From assembly GCF_000202835.1 (NCBI RefSeq), contig NC_015186.1, positions 2,791,001 to 2,855,000 on the forward strand: a DNA stretch of 64,000 bases, written 5' to 3'. Shown here piece after piece: positions 41,761 through 50,940 of this stretch. The DNA comes from Acidiphilium multivorum AIU301 (GTDB lineage Bacteria > Pseudomonadota > Alphaproteobacteria > Acetobacterales > Acetobacteraceae). The number at the start of each line of letters is the position of its first letter. Position 1 is the stretch's first letter. Made by a program: the position numbers and the translations under genes. Below the pieces are notes generated by a model. The model was not told where the DNA came from and did not search any database. It saw nothing but the letters and a program-made list of their open reading frames with translations.

Positions 41761-43085
41761 GTGGACGGCCCAACGGCATCCAATGTGCCAATATAGGGTC
41801 GAACAACGAACCTAATGAAAGGGCCGCCCAATGGAATTTAAGCGGATTTTTATAGACACGTCCAAGCATGTTTTTACGATCCATGGGGTCGATGACCAGG
41901 AGCGCCCGTTACTCCGGCGCGAGATCAGGCGGGCTCAGGTTGAACCGTTCTTCGTCAAATTGGCTCCGACGGAGGTGGTTCTTGAAGCTTGCGCAGGCTC
42001 GCACCACTGGGGGCGGGTGTTGGGCGGTATGGGCCACCGGGTCAGGTTGATCCCACCGCAATATGTGAAGCCCTTCGTGAAGCGGAGTAAAAATGATCGC
42101 AACGACGCAGAAGCGATCAGTGAGGCAGCATCCCGCCCGACCATGCGCACGGTTCCGGTCAAATCGGTGGATGAGCAAGCGGCAGCAATCATCGTGAAGC
42201 ACCGGGAACTCTTGGTGAATCAACGAACCCAGGCGATCAACGCGTTGCGGGGGCACGCGGCGGAATTTGGCATCGTTGCCGCCAAGGGCTGCGCGAACGT
42301 CTCAGCATTGCTTGTTCTCCTGTCTGCCGAGGAAGCGATTCCAGCAATTGCAAAGGCGATGTTTGAGCAAATGGGTCAGCATGTGACGGATCTCGATGCA
42401 AAGATCGACGCACTGGAGAGACAGCTGCTCGAACAGCACAAGGCCAACGCGGTCAGCAAGCTCCTCGCCGCGATTCCCGGCGTTGGGGCAATCACCGCGA
42501 TCACCATGGCGCTCAATGTGAACCCCGCGAATTTTGAGACCGGGCGGCATTTTGCAGCGTGGCTCGGGCTGACTCCGCGAGAGCATTCCACCGGCGGCAA
42601 GCATCGTATGGGAAAGATAAGTAAGGCAGGCAATGAGAGGTTGCGACAGTTGCTCGTGGTCGGGGCGATGGCGGTGATCCGCTTCGCTAAACCAGGCAGC
42701 AAATCAGCGACCGCTTGGCTGTTGCAATTGCTGGAGCGGAAGCCGCGCAAGGTCGCGGCGATCGCTCTGGCCAACAAGATGGCCCGGATCATCTGGGCCA
42801 TGATGGCGCGTGGTGAAGCGTATCGGCGTCAGCCGGTAGCCGCCTGATCCGCGCGCCGGTGCCGAGGGTTTAGGGGCAAACAGGAGATGGTTATCGGTCG
42901 AACCGACGAGCAACAAAATCCGTCTGAATCTACGGCAGTTCCATGCCGCAATTTCTGTTTGGATGTTGCTCGCGGCACCCATCTGGGCCAGCGGTCAGAC
43001 CACCGCGTCAAAGGCCGGACACATGACCGCATTCGAACCGATACCAAATTCTGCTTTAACGACTTGAACCCAACGGGCCGTCCAC
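41761..43085 (+). mobile_element. IS110/IS1111-type insertion sequence
   Basis: Contains one transposase gene (41831-42847). Short inverted repeats GTGGACGGCCC stand at 41761-41771 and as GGGCCGTCCAC at 43075-43085, near the ends as in IS1111-type elements. Boundaries are approximate because this group lacks conventional terminal repeats. Confidence 0.65.
41831..42847 (+). CDS. IS110-family transposase
   Basis: 338 aa. N-terminal DEDD-type catalytic domain beginning EFKRIFIDTSKHVFTIHG with PTEVVLEACAGSHHWGR and KSKNDRNDAEAI-like KRSKNDRNDAEAISEAASRP. C-terminal transposase_20 domain: AIPGVGAITAITMALNV, FAAWLGLTPREHSTGGK, RMGKISKAGNERLRQLLVVG. Full length and intact. Confidence 0.93.
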   Translation: MEFKRIFIDTSKHVFTIHGVDDQERPLLRREIRRAQVEPFFVKLAPTEVVLEACAGSHHWGRVLGGMGHRVRLIPPQYVKPFVKRSKNDRNDAEAISEAASRPTMRTVPVKSVDEQAAAIIVKHRELLVNQRTQAINALRGHAAEFGIVAAKGCANVSALLVLLSAEEAIPAIAKAMFEQMGQHVTDLDAKIDALERQLLEQHKANAVSKLLAAIPGVGAITAITMALNVNPANFETGRHFAAWLGLTPREHSTGGKHRMGKISKAGNERLRQLLVVGAMAVIRFAKPGSKSATAWLLQLLERKPRKVAAIALANKMARIIWAMMARGEAYRRQPVAA

Positions 43086-43126
43086 ACATGATTCAGAGTC
43101 CGCGCTGATAAAGGATGTCGTCCTGG

Positions 43127-43249
43127 ATGGGGCTGCCTCTCTCGATGGATTTGCGCGTGCGGCTTCTGGCTGCGGTTGATAATGGTTTGAGTTGCAAGGC
43201 GGTGACGGCGCAATTTGGCATTGCGCCTTCGCCGGCGCTAGCTTCGTAG
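43127..43249 (+). pseudogene. IS630-type transposase N-terminal fragment
   Basis: 40 aa: MGLPLSMDLRVRLLAAVDNG then LSCKAVTAQFGIAPSPALAS stop, the winged-helix start of IS630 transposases. The rest is absent. Confidence 0.6.
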
Positions 43250-43397
43250 GCACTTGCTCCGCTCTGTCGACCTTGTGGGTATCGACATATCCGCGCCGGA
43301 GTTCAGATTCGAGGCAAGACTAATCGCAGGTGCTGATGCCGAATCAGATACTATGGACCGGCTGGAAGCCGTGAGCTTATTCGATGAGGAGAACTAA
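43250..43397 (+). pseudogene. Unidentified gene tail
   Basis: An open frame without start reading LLRSVDLVGIDISAPEFRFE then ARLIAGADAESDTMDRLEAV and SLFDEEN stop. Natural-looking acidic composition, but no family recognised. Probably a fragment left by transposition. Confidence 0.3.
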
Positions 43398-43525
43398 TCT
43401 TCGGGATTCCATGTAGAATTGGGGCTATTGGTGAGTCCGCGTCCCTATGAACGCCGCACCCAGCCCAAATTCGTCAAGGCGCATACTCAGACCCTCAAAC
43501 CACCTCGATCCCAGGGTTCTTCGAA

Positions 43526-43783
43526 ATGTCCGGGTGCGGCTGCTCCGGCGCGGCCGCGAGCAGGCAGTGCCACTGCCCTTCACCGACCCGCAGGCGGCTC
43601 GACGCTACTCTGCTCGCCCGGGCCGAGGCCTGCCGGGCGGAGTTGCTGTGCGGTGTCGCGGCGGTGCGGCTCGGCCTCGAACTCGGCGACGGGCGCAGGC
43701 TTGCGAGCGGCACGCTGTTGCTCGCGACCGGCACCCTTGCCCGCGCGTCGGCGGGCCTGCTACCGCTGGTACGGCTGGGTTGA
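43526..43783 (+). CDS. Hypothetical short frame upstream of the sigma factor
   Basis: 85 codons, alanine/arginine-rich, ending LLLATGTLARASAGLLPLVRLG. No family recognised and the opposite strand is also open, so this may be chance in GC-rich DNA. The rest of 43398-43913 shows nothing clearer. Confidence 0.25.
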   Translation: MSGCGCSGAAASRQCHCPSPTRRRLDATLLARAEACRAELLCGVAAVRLGLELGDGRRLASGTLLLATGTLARASAGLLPLVRLG

Positions 43784-43913
43784 ATGCGCGCACGGCGAGA
43801 GGCGCTCCCGCGCCGGCGACGGAAACCCGTCGCCCGTGCGTTGAATGGGCCGGATGCCGACCGGATGGGCCGGTCGGCGCGGCAACCAGCGCAAGGCGGG
43901 CACCCGCGAGGAC

Positions 43914-44465
43914 ATGACAGACCCGGACGGGGACCCGGATGCGGACCTGCTGGCAAGGATCGGCATGGGCGAGGAGGCGGCGTTTCGGACGCTGATGGCG
44001 CACAAGCTGCCGCGCGTGCACGGGCTCGCGCTGCGGCTGCTGCGCGATTCGGCGCTGGCCGACGACGTGGCCCAGGAGGTGTTCCTGCGGGTCTGGCGGC
44101 AGGCGCGGGCTTGGCGGCCGGGGGCGGCGCGGTTTGATACCTGGCTGCACCGCGTCGCGCTCAATTTGTGCCTCGACCGGTTGCGGCGGCGGCGGGAAGT
44201 GGCCGTCGCCGAGCCGCCGGACCAGGTGGACCCGGCGCCGGGGGCGGATTTCATGCTCGCGCGCGACGCCGAGGCGCGGCGCGTGGAGCGCGCGGTTGCC
44301 GCCCTGCCGGCGCGCCAGCGCGAGGCGCTGGTGATGCAGGTGTATCAGGGATTGTCGAATATCGAGGCCGCGGCGGCGCTGGGCATCAGCGTCGAGGCGC
44401 TGGAAAGCCTGCTTGCCCGCGCCCGCCGCGCCCTGCGCCAACAGCTCGAGGATCTGCGACCATGA
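43914..44465 (+). CDS. ECF RNA polymerase sigma factor
   Basis: 183 aa. Region 2: LPRVHGLALRLLRDSALADD then VAQEVFLRVWRQARAWRPGA; region 4: LPARQREALVMQVYQGLSNI and EAAAALGISVEALESLLARA RRALRQQ. It starts at ATG 43914 rather than in the upstream open stretch, because the ECF fold begins DPDADLLARIGMGEEAAFRT. Its TGA overlaps the ATG of the next gene (ATGA). First gene of a sigma / anti-sigma / periplasmic-sensor operon. Confidence 0.93.
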   Translation: MTDPDGDPDADLLARIGMGEEAAFRTLMAHKLPRVHGLALRLLRDSALADDVAQEVFLRVWRQARAWRPGAARFDTWLHRVALNLCLDRLRRRREVAVAEPPDQVDPAPGADFMLARDAEARRVERAVAALPARQREALVMQVYQGLSNIEAAAALGISVEALESLLARARRALRQQLEDLRP

Positions 44466-44890
44466 CGCCCGAACGCTTCGCCGCCCTTGCCGCCGCCTAT
44501 GGCGGCGCGATCGACCGCTGGCCCGCCGACGAGCGCGACGCCGCCCGCGCCTTTCGCGAGGCCGATCCGGCGGCGGCGGACGCCATTCTCGCGGCCGAGG
44601 CGGCGCTGGATGCGACGCTGGCGCGCTGGGCGGTGCCGGCGCCGGGGGCGGCGCTGGCCGGGCGGATCGCCCGCGATGCCGCGCGGCGGCGGGCCTTGTG
44701 GCGGCGCGGCCGGCTCTGGCTCGCCGGGCTCGGCCTCGCCGGTGCGCTGGCCAGCGGCGGGGCCATCGGCGCCGTGCTGGTCGCCCGCCTCGTGCCGGCG
44801 GGCGGGGCGGCTTGTTCGCAATCCCTCACCGTGCTCGGCGCGCCGGTGCCATCCTGCGGAAATGCCGCCAACTGGAGTGATACGCTGTGA
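44462..44890 (+). CDS. Probable membrane anti-sigma factor
   Basis: 142 aa. The cytoplasmic N-terminus (MTPERFAALAAAYGGAIDRW) is followed by one membrane helix (LWLAGLGLAGALASGGAIGA VLVARLV, about 84-110) and a short periplasmic tail with two Cys (ACSQSLTVL, VPSCGNAAN). Coupled by 4-nt overlap to the sigma gene and by GTGA overlap to the next gene. No zinc-binding ZAS motif is seen, so the call rests on position and topology. Confidence 0.65.
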   Translation: MTPERFAALAAAYGGAIDRWPADERDAARAFREADPAAADAILAAEAALDATLARWAVPAPGAALAGRIARDAARRRALWRRGRLWLAGLGLAGALASGGAIGAVLVARLVPAGGAACSQSLTVLGAPVPSCGNAANWSDTL

Positions 44891-45423
44891 CCACCAGCCG
44901 CTTGCAGATCGGCCTCGTTGCCTCGCTGCTCGTCAATGCCCTCATGATCGGCGCCTTTGGCGGCGGGCTCGCGGTGCTGTCGCACCGGGGCGGCTGGCAC
45001 AGGCCGCCGCATCGCCATCCCGGCCCGATCCAGACCGCCGGCCACGCCCTGAAGCCGGCGGACCGCGCCCGCTTCCGCGCCGCGATGCTCGCGGTGATCC
45101 GCGACAATCGCGACCTGATCCGCGACGCGCGGCTGCGCCGTCAGCAGGCGGGGGCGCTGTTCGTCCGCCCCGACTTCGACCGCGCCGCGATCGCGGCACT
45201 GCTGGCCAGGGCGCGGCGGGACCGCGCCGAGCTGCTGGCGAAGCTCGACAACGCGGCGCTGCGCTTCGCCGCCACCCTGCCGCCCGGCGAGCGGCGGAAA
45301 CTGGCGCGCGGCCTCGCCGAACACGGCGAGCTGCAACGGCGGGGCGGCCGTTTTGCGCCCCCGCCAGGTGGGAATTTTGCTCCGCCGCCGCCGGGCGGGG
45401 ATTCGGTGGCACCGAAGGGCTGA
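44887..45423 (+). CDS. Periplasmic heavy-metal-sensor-like protein (CnrX/ZraP type)
   Basis: 178 aa, GTG start. N-terminal signal/anchor (LQIGLVASLLVNALMIGAFG), His-rich GGWHRPPHRHPGP, then a four-helix-type region (LKPADRARFRAAMLAVIRDN ... ARARRDRAELLAKLDNAALR) ending with a Pro/Gly-rich tail (FAPPPGG repeats). The layout matches CnrX-like sensors partnered with CnrY/CnrH. It may sense metals or envelope stress. Confidence 0.7.
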   Translation: MTTSRLQIGLVASLLVNALMIGAFGGGLAVLSHRGGWHRPPHRHPGPIQTAGHALKPADRARFRAAMLAVIRDNRDLIRDARLRRQQAGALFVRPDFDRAAIAALLARARRDRAELLAKLDNAALRFAATLPPGERRKLARGLAEHGELQRRGGRFAPPPGGNFAPPPPGGDSVAPKG

Positions 45424-45512
45424 AGGTGGCGACGGATGTTCGGCACCCGCGCGTTGAACGGGATACATGCCCCACGCGGTCGACGCGCCACAGATCATTG
45501 AGGATCTCGCCC

Positions 45513-45701
45513 ATGCTGTCTCGTACGCTCCGTTTTACGCCCACCCAGGATGCACGGCCGGGCCGGGCGGCGCGGATCGCGCGGCGGGCGGTGGCCGCGA
45601 TCCTGCTCGCCGGGCTCGCCGGCGGGCTTGCGGGATGCGTGGTCTATCCCGCCGGGCCGCGCCATGGCTGGTGCTACTGGCACCCCTATCGGTGCCGCTG
45701 A
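45513..45701 (+). CDS. Small lipoprotein
   Basis: 62 aa: MLSRTLRFTPTQDARPGRAA, then ARRAVAAILLAGLAGGLAGC, a type II signal peptide with lipobox LAGC, and a tail rich in Trp, Tyr, Pro and Gly (GPRHGWCYWHPYRCR). GAGGAT site upstream. No family recognised. Confidence 0.6.
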   Translation: MLSRTLRFTPTQDARPGRAARIARRAVAAILLAGLAGGLAGCVVYPAGPRHGWCYWHPYRCR

Positions 45702-45749
45702 GCGCGCCGATCCGGCATTGTTGCAACGCTCAAGGACAGGGCTGACGAC

Positions 45750-46016
45750 ATGACATACAAGTTCAGCACCATCGCTTTCCGGCGCCCGGCGCGGGCCGCG
45801 CTCGGGCTTGCGCTCGGCCTCGGCCTCGCCGCCGTGCCGCATGCCGCCCGCGCCTGGGGACACCCCTGGTGGGGGCCGCGTTTTGCCATCGGCATCGCCG
45901 TGCCGGCGCCCCTCTATCCGCCGCCCGTCTATGTCGCGCCGCCGCCGCGCGTCTGGGTGCCGGGGCATTACAACTGGCGCGGCAGGTGGATTCCCGGCCA
46001 CTGGCGCTGGCGCTGA
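45750..46016 (+). CDS. Small exported Trp/Gly/Pro-rich protein
   Basis: 88 aa with a signal peptide (LGLALGLGLAAVPHAARA) and a mature part of VYVAPPPRVWVPGHYNWRGR then WIPGHWRWR, the WXXGHW-type repeat of YXWGXW proteins in outer membranes and cell surfaces. It follows the lipoprotein by 48 nt. Confidence 0.7.
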   Translation: MTYKFSTIAFRRPARAALGLALGLGLAAVPHAARAWGHPWWGPRFAIGIAVPAPLYPPPVYVAPPPRVWVPGHYNWRGRWIPGHWRWR

Positions 46017-46029
46017 GCGGGCGGCGGCG

Positions 46030-47385
46030 ATGACCCTCGCATCCGCACGGGCGGTGACACTCACGCCCGCACAGGCGATGATCCGGTTTGGCCTGGGCGG
46101 ACGGCCAGACCAGAAGCCGCCGACCGATCCGCGCGCCTGGCTGCTCGGCCAGCTCGACGGGCCGGACCCCGCTCTGGCAACACCCTCCTTCGCCGGACTG
46201 CCGAGCGGGGCCGCCGCCCTCGCCGCCCTGCGCGACGACCGGATGACGCGCAAGCGGCTGGCGCGGCAGGGACTCTCGCTCAAGGATCATTTCAAGCCGC
46301 GCAGCCGGGAGATGTTCCGCGTCGATGCCGCCGCCCAGCTCGGCTGGGCGCTGCGCACCAACGCGCCGTTCCGCGAGCGGCTGGTGTGGTTCTGGGCGAA
46401 TCATTTCACCGTGTCGATGCGCCAGGGCGGCACCGCGGCGCTGATCGGCCCGTTCCTGCGCGAGGCGATTCGCCCGCATGTCACCGGCCGGTTCACCGAC
46501 ATGGTGCTGGCGGTGGAGCGGCACCCGGCGATGCTGCTTTATCTCGGCAATGCCGGGTCGGTCGGGCCGGACAGCCGGGCCGGGGTGCGGCGGCATCGCG
46601 GGCTCAACGAGAATCTCGGCCGCGAGTGCATGGAGCTGCACACGGTGAGCCTGCGCGCGGGCTACAGCCAGCAGGACGTCATCGCCATGGCGAAGCTGCT
46701 CACCGGATGGTCGGTCGATCCGAGGGCGGAGCCGACCGGGTTCCGCTTCCGCCCCTTCGCCCATGAGCCGGGGCCGCAGACGCTGATGGGGCGCAGCTTT
46801 CCGCCGGGCGAGGCGGGGGGCATCGCGGCGCTGCGGTTCCTCTCGACCTATCACACCACCTGGACGGCGCTGGCGACCAAGCTGGTGCGGCATTTCGTCG
46901 CTGACCAGCCGCCGGCGGCGGCGGTTGCGCATGTCGCCGGCGTGCTGGCCGGCACCCAGGGCGATTTGCGGGCGGCCTCGGCGGCGCTGGTCGATCTGCC
47001 GCAGGCATGGAGTCCCGGGCGCAAGATCAAGACGCCGGTCGAGTATTTCCTCTCGGTCGGCCGCGCGCTCGGCGAGACCGAGGCGAAGGTGCCGGCGGCG
47101 CTGGGCATGCTGCGGCGGCTCGGCCAGCCGCTCTGGGCGGCGCCGTTGCCCGATGGATGGTCGGATCTCGGCGGCGACTGGAGCGGGCCGGATGCGGTGC
47201 TGGCGCGGATCGACTTCGCCTATACCATGGCCGGGCGCAGCCACGACCGCGCGCCCGCCGCCATCGCCACGGCCGCACTCGGCGCGCAGCTTCGCCCGGA
47301 AACGCTGGCGGCGGTGAGCACCGCCGGCTCGCCGCGCGAGGCGCTGGCGCTGCTGTTCGCCTCTCCCGAATTTCTCAGACGGTGA
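46030..47385 (+). CDS. DUF1800 family protein
   Basis: 451 aa. DUF1800 signature regions are visible: LVWFWANHFTVSMRQGG, GRFTDMVLAVERHPAMLLYL and LNENLGRECMELHTVSLRAG, plus AMAKLLTGWSVDP. DUF1800 proteins are usually exported and are encoded with DUF1501 proteins, as here. Function unknown. The ATG at 46030 starts 13 nt after the previous stop. Confidence 0.88.
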   Translation: MTLASARAVTLTPAQAMIRFGLGGRPDQKPPTDPRAWLLGQLDGPDPALATPSFAGLPSGAAALAALRDDRMTRKRLARQGLSLKDHFKPRSREMFRVDAAAQLGWALRTNAPFRERLVWFWANHFTVSMRQGGTAALIGPFLREAIRPHVTGRFTDMVLAVERHPAMLLYLGNAGSVGPDSRAGVRRHRGLNENLGRECMELHTVSLRAGYSQQDVIAMAKLLTGWSVDPRAEPTGFRFRPFAHEPGPQTLMGRSFPPGEAGGIAALRFLSTYHTTWTALATKLVRHFVADQPPAAAVAHVAGVLAGTQGDLRAASAALVDLPQAWSPGRKIKTPVEYFLSVGRALGETEAKVPAALGMLRRLGQPLWAAPLPDGWSDLGGDWSGPDAVLARIDFAYTMAGRSHDRAPAAIATAALGAQLRPETLAAVSTAGSPREALALLFASPEFLRR

Positions 47386-47390
47386 CCGAC

Positions 47391-48608
47391 ATGAACCTCT
47401 CCCGCCGCGCGACGCTGCTGGGCCTCGCGACCGTCGCAACCCTGGGCCGGACCCGGCTCGCCCTCGCCGCCGCGCCGACCGAGGCGCGCTTCGTCGTCGT
47501 GCTGCTGCGCGGCGCGCTCGACGGGATGGAGGCCGTCATTCCCCATGGCGACCCCGATCTCGCGCGGCTGCGGCCGGGCCTCGTGCCGCAGGCGGCGTCG
47601 TGGCACGATCTCGGCGGGTTCTACGCGCTGCACCCGGCGCTGGCGCGGTTCCACACGCTCTATGCCGCGGGCGAGCTGCTGGCGGTGCACGCGATCGCCG
47701 GCCCGTATCGGACGCGCAGCCATTTCGAGGCGCAGGATCTGTTGCAGACCGGTGTCGAACAGATCGGCATGAATTCGGGCTGGCTCAACCGGCTGATCGG
47801 CGAGCTGCCGGCGGATGGCGATCCGGGCGGGATCGGGCTGGCGGCGGGGATCGGCACGCCGCTGATCCTGCGCGGGGCGGCTCCCGTGGGCGCCTATGCG
47901 CCGGTCGGCTTCGCGCAGCCGGATCAGGGCCTGTATGCGGCGATCGGCCGACTCAACGCGGGCGATCCGGTGTTCGGCCCGGCGATCGCCCGCGGGCTCG
48001 GCGCGCGGCGGTTCGACCGCACGGCCTTCGCCGCCGGGGCGGCACCAGCGATGGACGATGAGGAGATGATGTCGCCGGCGGGGCGTGCCCGCCCGGCCGA
48101 TCGCTACGGGTTTCCCGAGCTTGCCGCCCGGGTGGGCACGCTGCTCGCCGCGGCACAGGGGCCGCGGATCGCCGCCTTCCAGCTCGAAGGGTGGGATACG
48201 CATGTCAACCAGATGCAGTTGCTGCCCGGCCCGCTCGGCGGCCTCGATCGCGGGGTGGCGGCGCTGAAAGCGGCACTGGGCGTGGCCTGGGCGAAGACCG
48301 CGGTGCTGGTGATCACCGAATTCGGCCGCACCGCGCGGATCAACGGCACGCGCGGGACCGATCATGGCACCGCGACGGTCGCGTTCCTTGCCGGCGGCGC
48401 GGTGCAGGGCGGGCGGGTGCTGGCGACCTGGCCGGGACTAAAGGACAGGCAGCTGTTCCAAAACCGCGACCTCGCGCCGACGGCGGATCTGCGCGCGCTA
48501 GCCAAGGGCGTGCTGGCGGCGCAGTTCGGGCTGGGGCCGCAGGCGCTCGCGCGGATTTTCCCCGAGAGTGCGGCGATTGCGCCGATGGGCGGGCTGCTGC
48601 GCGCCTGA
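47391..48608 (+). CDS. DUF1501 family protein with Tat-type signal
   Basis: 405 aa. Tat signal MNLSRRATLLGLATVATLGR ... ALAAAP. The DUF1501 (sulfatase-like) fold shows RFVVVLLRGALDGMEAVIPH, GPYRTRSHFEAQDLLQTG, FQLEGWDTHVNQMQ, VLVITEFGRTARINGTRGTD and HGTATVAFLAGG. It starts 5 nt after the DUF1800 stop; the pair is likely one operon. Role unknown. Confidence 0.9.
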   Translation: MNLSRRATLLGLATVATLGRTRLALAAAPTEARFVVVLLRGALDGMEAVIPHGDPDLARLRPGLVPQAASWHDLGGFYALHPALARFHTLYAAGELLAVHAIAGPYRTRSHFEAQDLLQTGVEQIGMNSGWLNRLIGELPADGDPGGIGLAAGIGTPLILRGAAPVGAYAPVGFAQPDQGLYAAIGRLNAGDPVFGPAIARGLGARRFDRTAFAAGAAPAMDDEEMMSPAGRARPADRYGFPELAARVGTLLAAAQGPRIAAFQLEGWDTHVNQMQLLPGPLGGLDRGVAALKAALGVAWAKTAVLVITEFGRTARINGTRGTDHGTATVAFLAGGAVQGGRVLATWPGLKDRQLFQNRDLAPTADLRALAKGVLAAQFGLGPQALARIFPESAAIAPMGGLLRA

Positions 48609-48667
48609 GCGGTTCGTCTGGTCCGCCGCGTCTTGTCCGATCGGCGCGGGCGATTATTTCGGGCGGC

Positions 48668-50287
48668 ATGGGAACGGGTGTTTCGGTTGTCTGGTTCAAG
48701 CGCGACCTGCGGCTTGCCGATCACGCGGCGCTGACGGCGGCTTCTGCTGCGGGCACCGTGCTGCCGCTGGTGATCGTCGAGCCGGAATACTGGCGGCTGC
48801 CGGATGTCTCGCACCGGCAATATGCGTTCCTTGCCGGCTGCATCGAGGATCTGGCGGCGGCGATCGCGGCGGCGGGCGGGCGGCTTCTGGTGTGCGTCGG
48901 CCCCGCGATCGAGGTGCTGGAGGCGCTGCGCCGGCGGCTCGGCGGGTTCGCCCTGTGGTCGCACGAGGAGACGGGCAATCGCTGGACCCATGCGCGGGAC
49001 CGGGCGGTGCGGCGCTGGGCGCGGGCGCAGGGGGTGGCGTGGACCGAGCTGCGCCAGTTCGGCGTGATTCGTGGCCCGGCGCTGGATCGCGACCGCTGGG
49101 CGGCGCACTGGGACCGGATGATGGCGGCACCTTGGCTGCCGCAGCCACGCGGCATCGCCTGGGCGGCGCTGCCGGAGGGACTCGCTGCCGGAGGCGTGCC
49201 GGCGGCGGCGGCACTCGGCATCGCGCCGGACGGGTTGCGGCATGGCCAGGCGCCGGGGCGGGCGGCGGCTCTCGAAACGCTGGGCTCGTTCCTCGCCAGC
49301 AGGGGCGAGGATTATACTAGGGCGATGTCATCACCGGTGTCGGGCGAGGCGGCGTGCTCGCGGCTTTCGCCCTATCTCGCCTATGGCTGCGTCTCGATCC
49401 GCGAGGCGGCGCAGGCGGCCTGGCGGCGGCAGCGCGAGGTGCCGGCGGCCAGCCGCTGGGGGGCGGCGCTGCGCTCGTTCATCGCCCGGCTGCACTGGCA
49501 TTGCCATTTCATCCAGAAGCTGGAGGCCGAGCCGGAGGCGGAGTGGCGGCCCTTTGCCCGGATCTACGAGGGGATGCGGCCGCCGGCCGATCCGGCGCGC
49601 CTCGCCGCCTGGGCGGAGGGGCGGACGGGGTATCCCTTCATCGATGCGGCGATGCGCTACCTCGCGGCGCATGGATGGATCAACTTCCGCATGCGGGCGA
49701 TGCTGATGTCGTTCGCCAGCCATGACCTGTTCCTGCCCTGGCAGGAGAGCGGCTTGGTGCTGGCGCGGCTGTTCACCGATTACGAGCCGGGAATCCACTG
49801 GCCGCAATGCCAGATGCAGTCCGGCGAGACCGGGATCAACACGGTGCGGGTGTATTCGCCGGTCAAGCAGGGATTCGACCAGGACCCGGCGGGCCGGTTC
49901 ATCCGGCTTCATGTACCGGAGCTGGCGGCGGTGGCGGGGGCGCTGGTGCATGAGCCCTGGCGGCTCGACGCGGCCGAGCGGGCGCGGCTCTGCCCGGAGT
50001 ATCCGGCGCGGATTGTGATCCATGAGGAGGCGGCGCGGGCGGCGAAGGCGGCGCTGTTCGCGCGGCGGCAACTGGCCGAGGCGCAGCGCGAGGCGGATGC
50101 GGTGCAGCGCCGCCACGGCTCGCGTCGGGGACGGGCCCGGCAGCAGCGCGACACACGCTCCCGTGCAGCGCCGGGGCAGCTCGTGCTCGATCTCGACGGC
50201 GTCGCCGTGGCGCCAGATGTCGAAACGATGAAGGTTACTCGCACGGGGCTTGGGGACGGGGTTGGGGTTACGAAGCGCCGACCCTGA
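48668..50287 (+). CDS. Deoxyribodipyrimidine photolyase / cryptochrome-family protein
   Basis: 539 aa. N-terminal alpha/beta domain starts VSVVWFKRDLRLADHAALTA. The C-terminal FAD domain has SRLSPYLAYGCVSIREAAQA, GWINFRMRAMLMSFASHDLF, DYEPGIHWPQCQMQSGETGI and NTVRVYSPVKQGFDQDPAG. Longer than class I photolyases, with an extra C-terminal tail of about 60 residues rich in Arg/Gln. Repairs UV damage in light or senses light; fits a phototroph. Start at ATG 48668. Confidence 0.9.
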   Translation: MGTGVSVVWFKRDLRLADHAALTAASAAGTVLPLVIVEPEYWRLPDVSHRQYAFLAGCIEDLAAAIAAAGGRLLVCVGPAIEVLEALRRRLGGFALWSHEETGNRWTHARDRAVRRWARAQGVAWTELRQFGVIRGPALDRDRWAAHWDRMMAAPWLPQPRGIAWAALPEGLAAGGVPAAAALGIAPDGLRHGQAPGRAAALETLGSFLASRGEDYTRAMSSPVSGEAACSRLSPYLAYGCVSIREAAQAAWRRQREVPAASRWGAALRSFIARLHWHCHFIQKLEAEPEAEWRPFARIYEGMRPPADPARLAAWAEGRTGYPFIDAAMRYLAAHGWINFRMRAMLMSFASHDLFLPWQESGLVLARLFTDYEPGIHWPQCQMQSGETGINTVRVYSPVKQGFDQDPAGRFIRLHVPELAAVAGALVHEPWRLDAAERARLCPEYPARIVIHEEAARAAKAALFARRQLAEAQREADAVQRRHGSRRGRARQQRDTRSRAAPGQLVLDLDGVAVAPDVETMKVTRTGLGDGVGVTKRRP

Positions 50288-50339
50288 CCGGAGAACGTCC
50301 ATGAGAATGCGCGGATGACCGTTCGAGGTCGAAGCCCTT

Positions 50340-50741
50340 TTGGCGAAGCGGATTGTCGAAGGAGGCTGGCACGTAGCATCGGCGGCGCATGCAACGCCAA
50401 CGCACGGCGTGGGGGTGATCCGGCGCGGAGCGACCCGGCGTCTCCGCGCCCTGTGCCGGCTGCTGCTGGCGATGGGGGACCGTGGGGCCTATTCGATCGA
50501 GCAGGACGTGGCGGGCACAAGATACGGGCGCCGGGAGATGTCGGACCCGGCGGACTTCGCGGTGACGTGCTGCGCCTTGCTGTGGATCTCATTCAGGAAC
50601 GAACCGATCGGGGGACGCTATCCGAAGGCGGGCACGTTCTCGCGGTTCGTGGAAGAACTCCTGCACGAAGCGCTCGGAATCTTTCCCGGCATCGGAACTG
50701 CGGAGCGCCCTGCGCCGGTTCCACGGCGCGACAGTGACTGA
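50340..50741 (+). CDS. Hypothetical protein
   Basis: 133 codons with a natural-looking second half (FSRFVEELLHEALGIFPGIG) and a basic first half. No family recognised. The alternative frame just beside it ends ESFPASELRSALRRF, so a frameshift cannot be excluded. Lies in the gap between photolyase and recombinase. Confidence 0.3.
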   Translation: MAKRIVEGGWHVASAAHATPTHGVGVIRRGATRRLRALCRLLLAMGDRGAYSIEQDVAGTRYGRREMSDPADFAVTCCALLWISFRNEPIGGRYPKAGTFSRFVEELLHEALGIFPGIGTAERPAPVPRRDSD

Positions 50742-50940
50742 ACACACTTAACATCCGGGTCGGGGCGATGTTCCGCCCGCAGCACCAACCGTTGCGGAAG
50801 CCATCGCGCTCGTTGCCTCGTGGAGCGATCTCGCGAACGAACGTCGCCGGAGCATCATCTCCTCTCTGCGCGCACTCACCCGCATCGCCGGGACCGATCC
50901 GGCCCAGCTGCGCCTCTGCGCGGCGGAGCTGAACGACAGG

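Noticed and set aside
43605-44441. Minus-strand frame opposite the sigma factor
   Set aside because: Shadow of the ECF gene.
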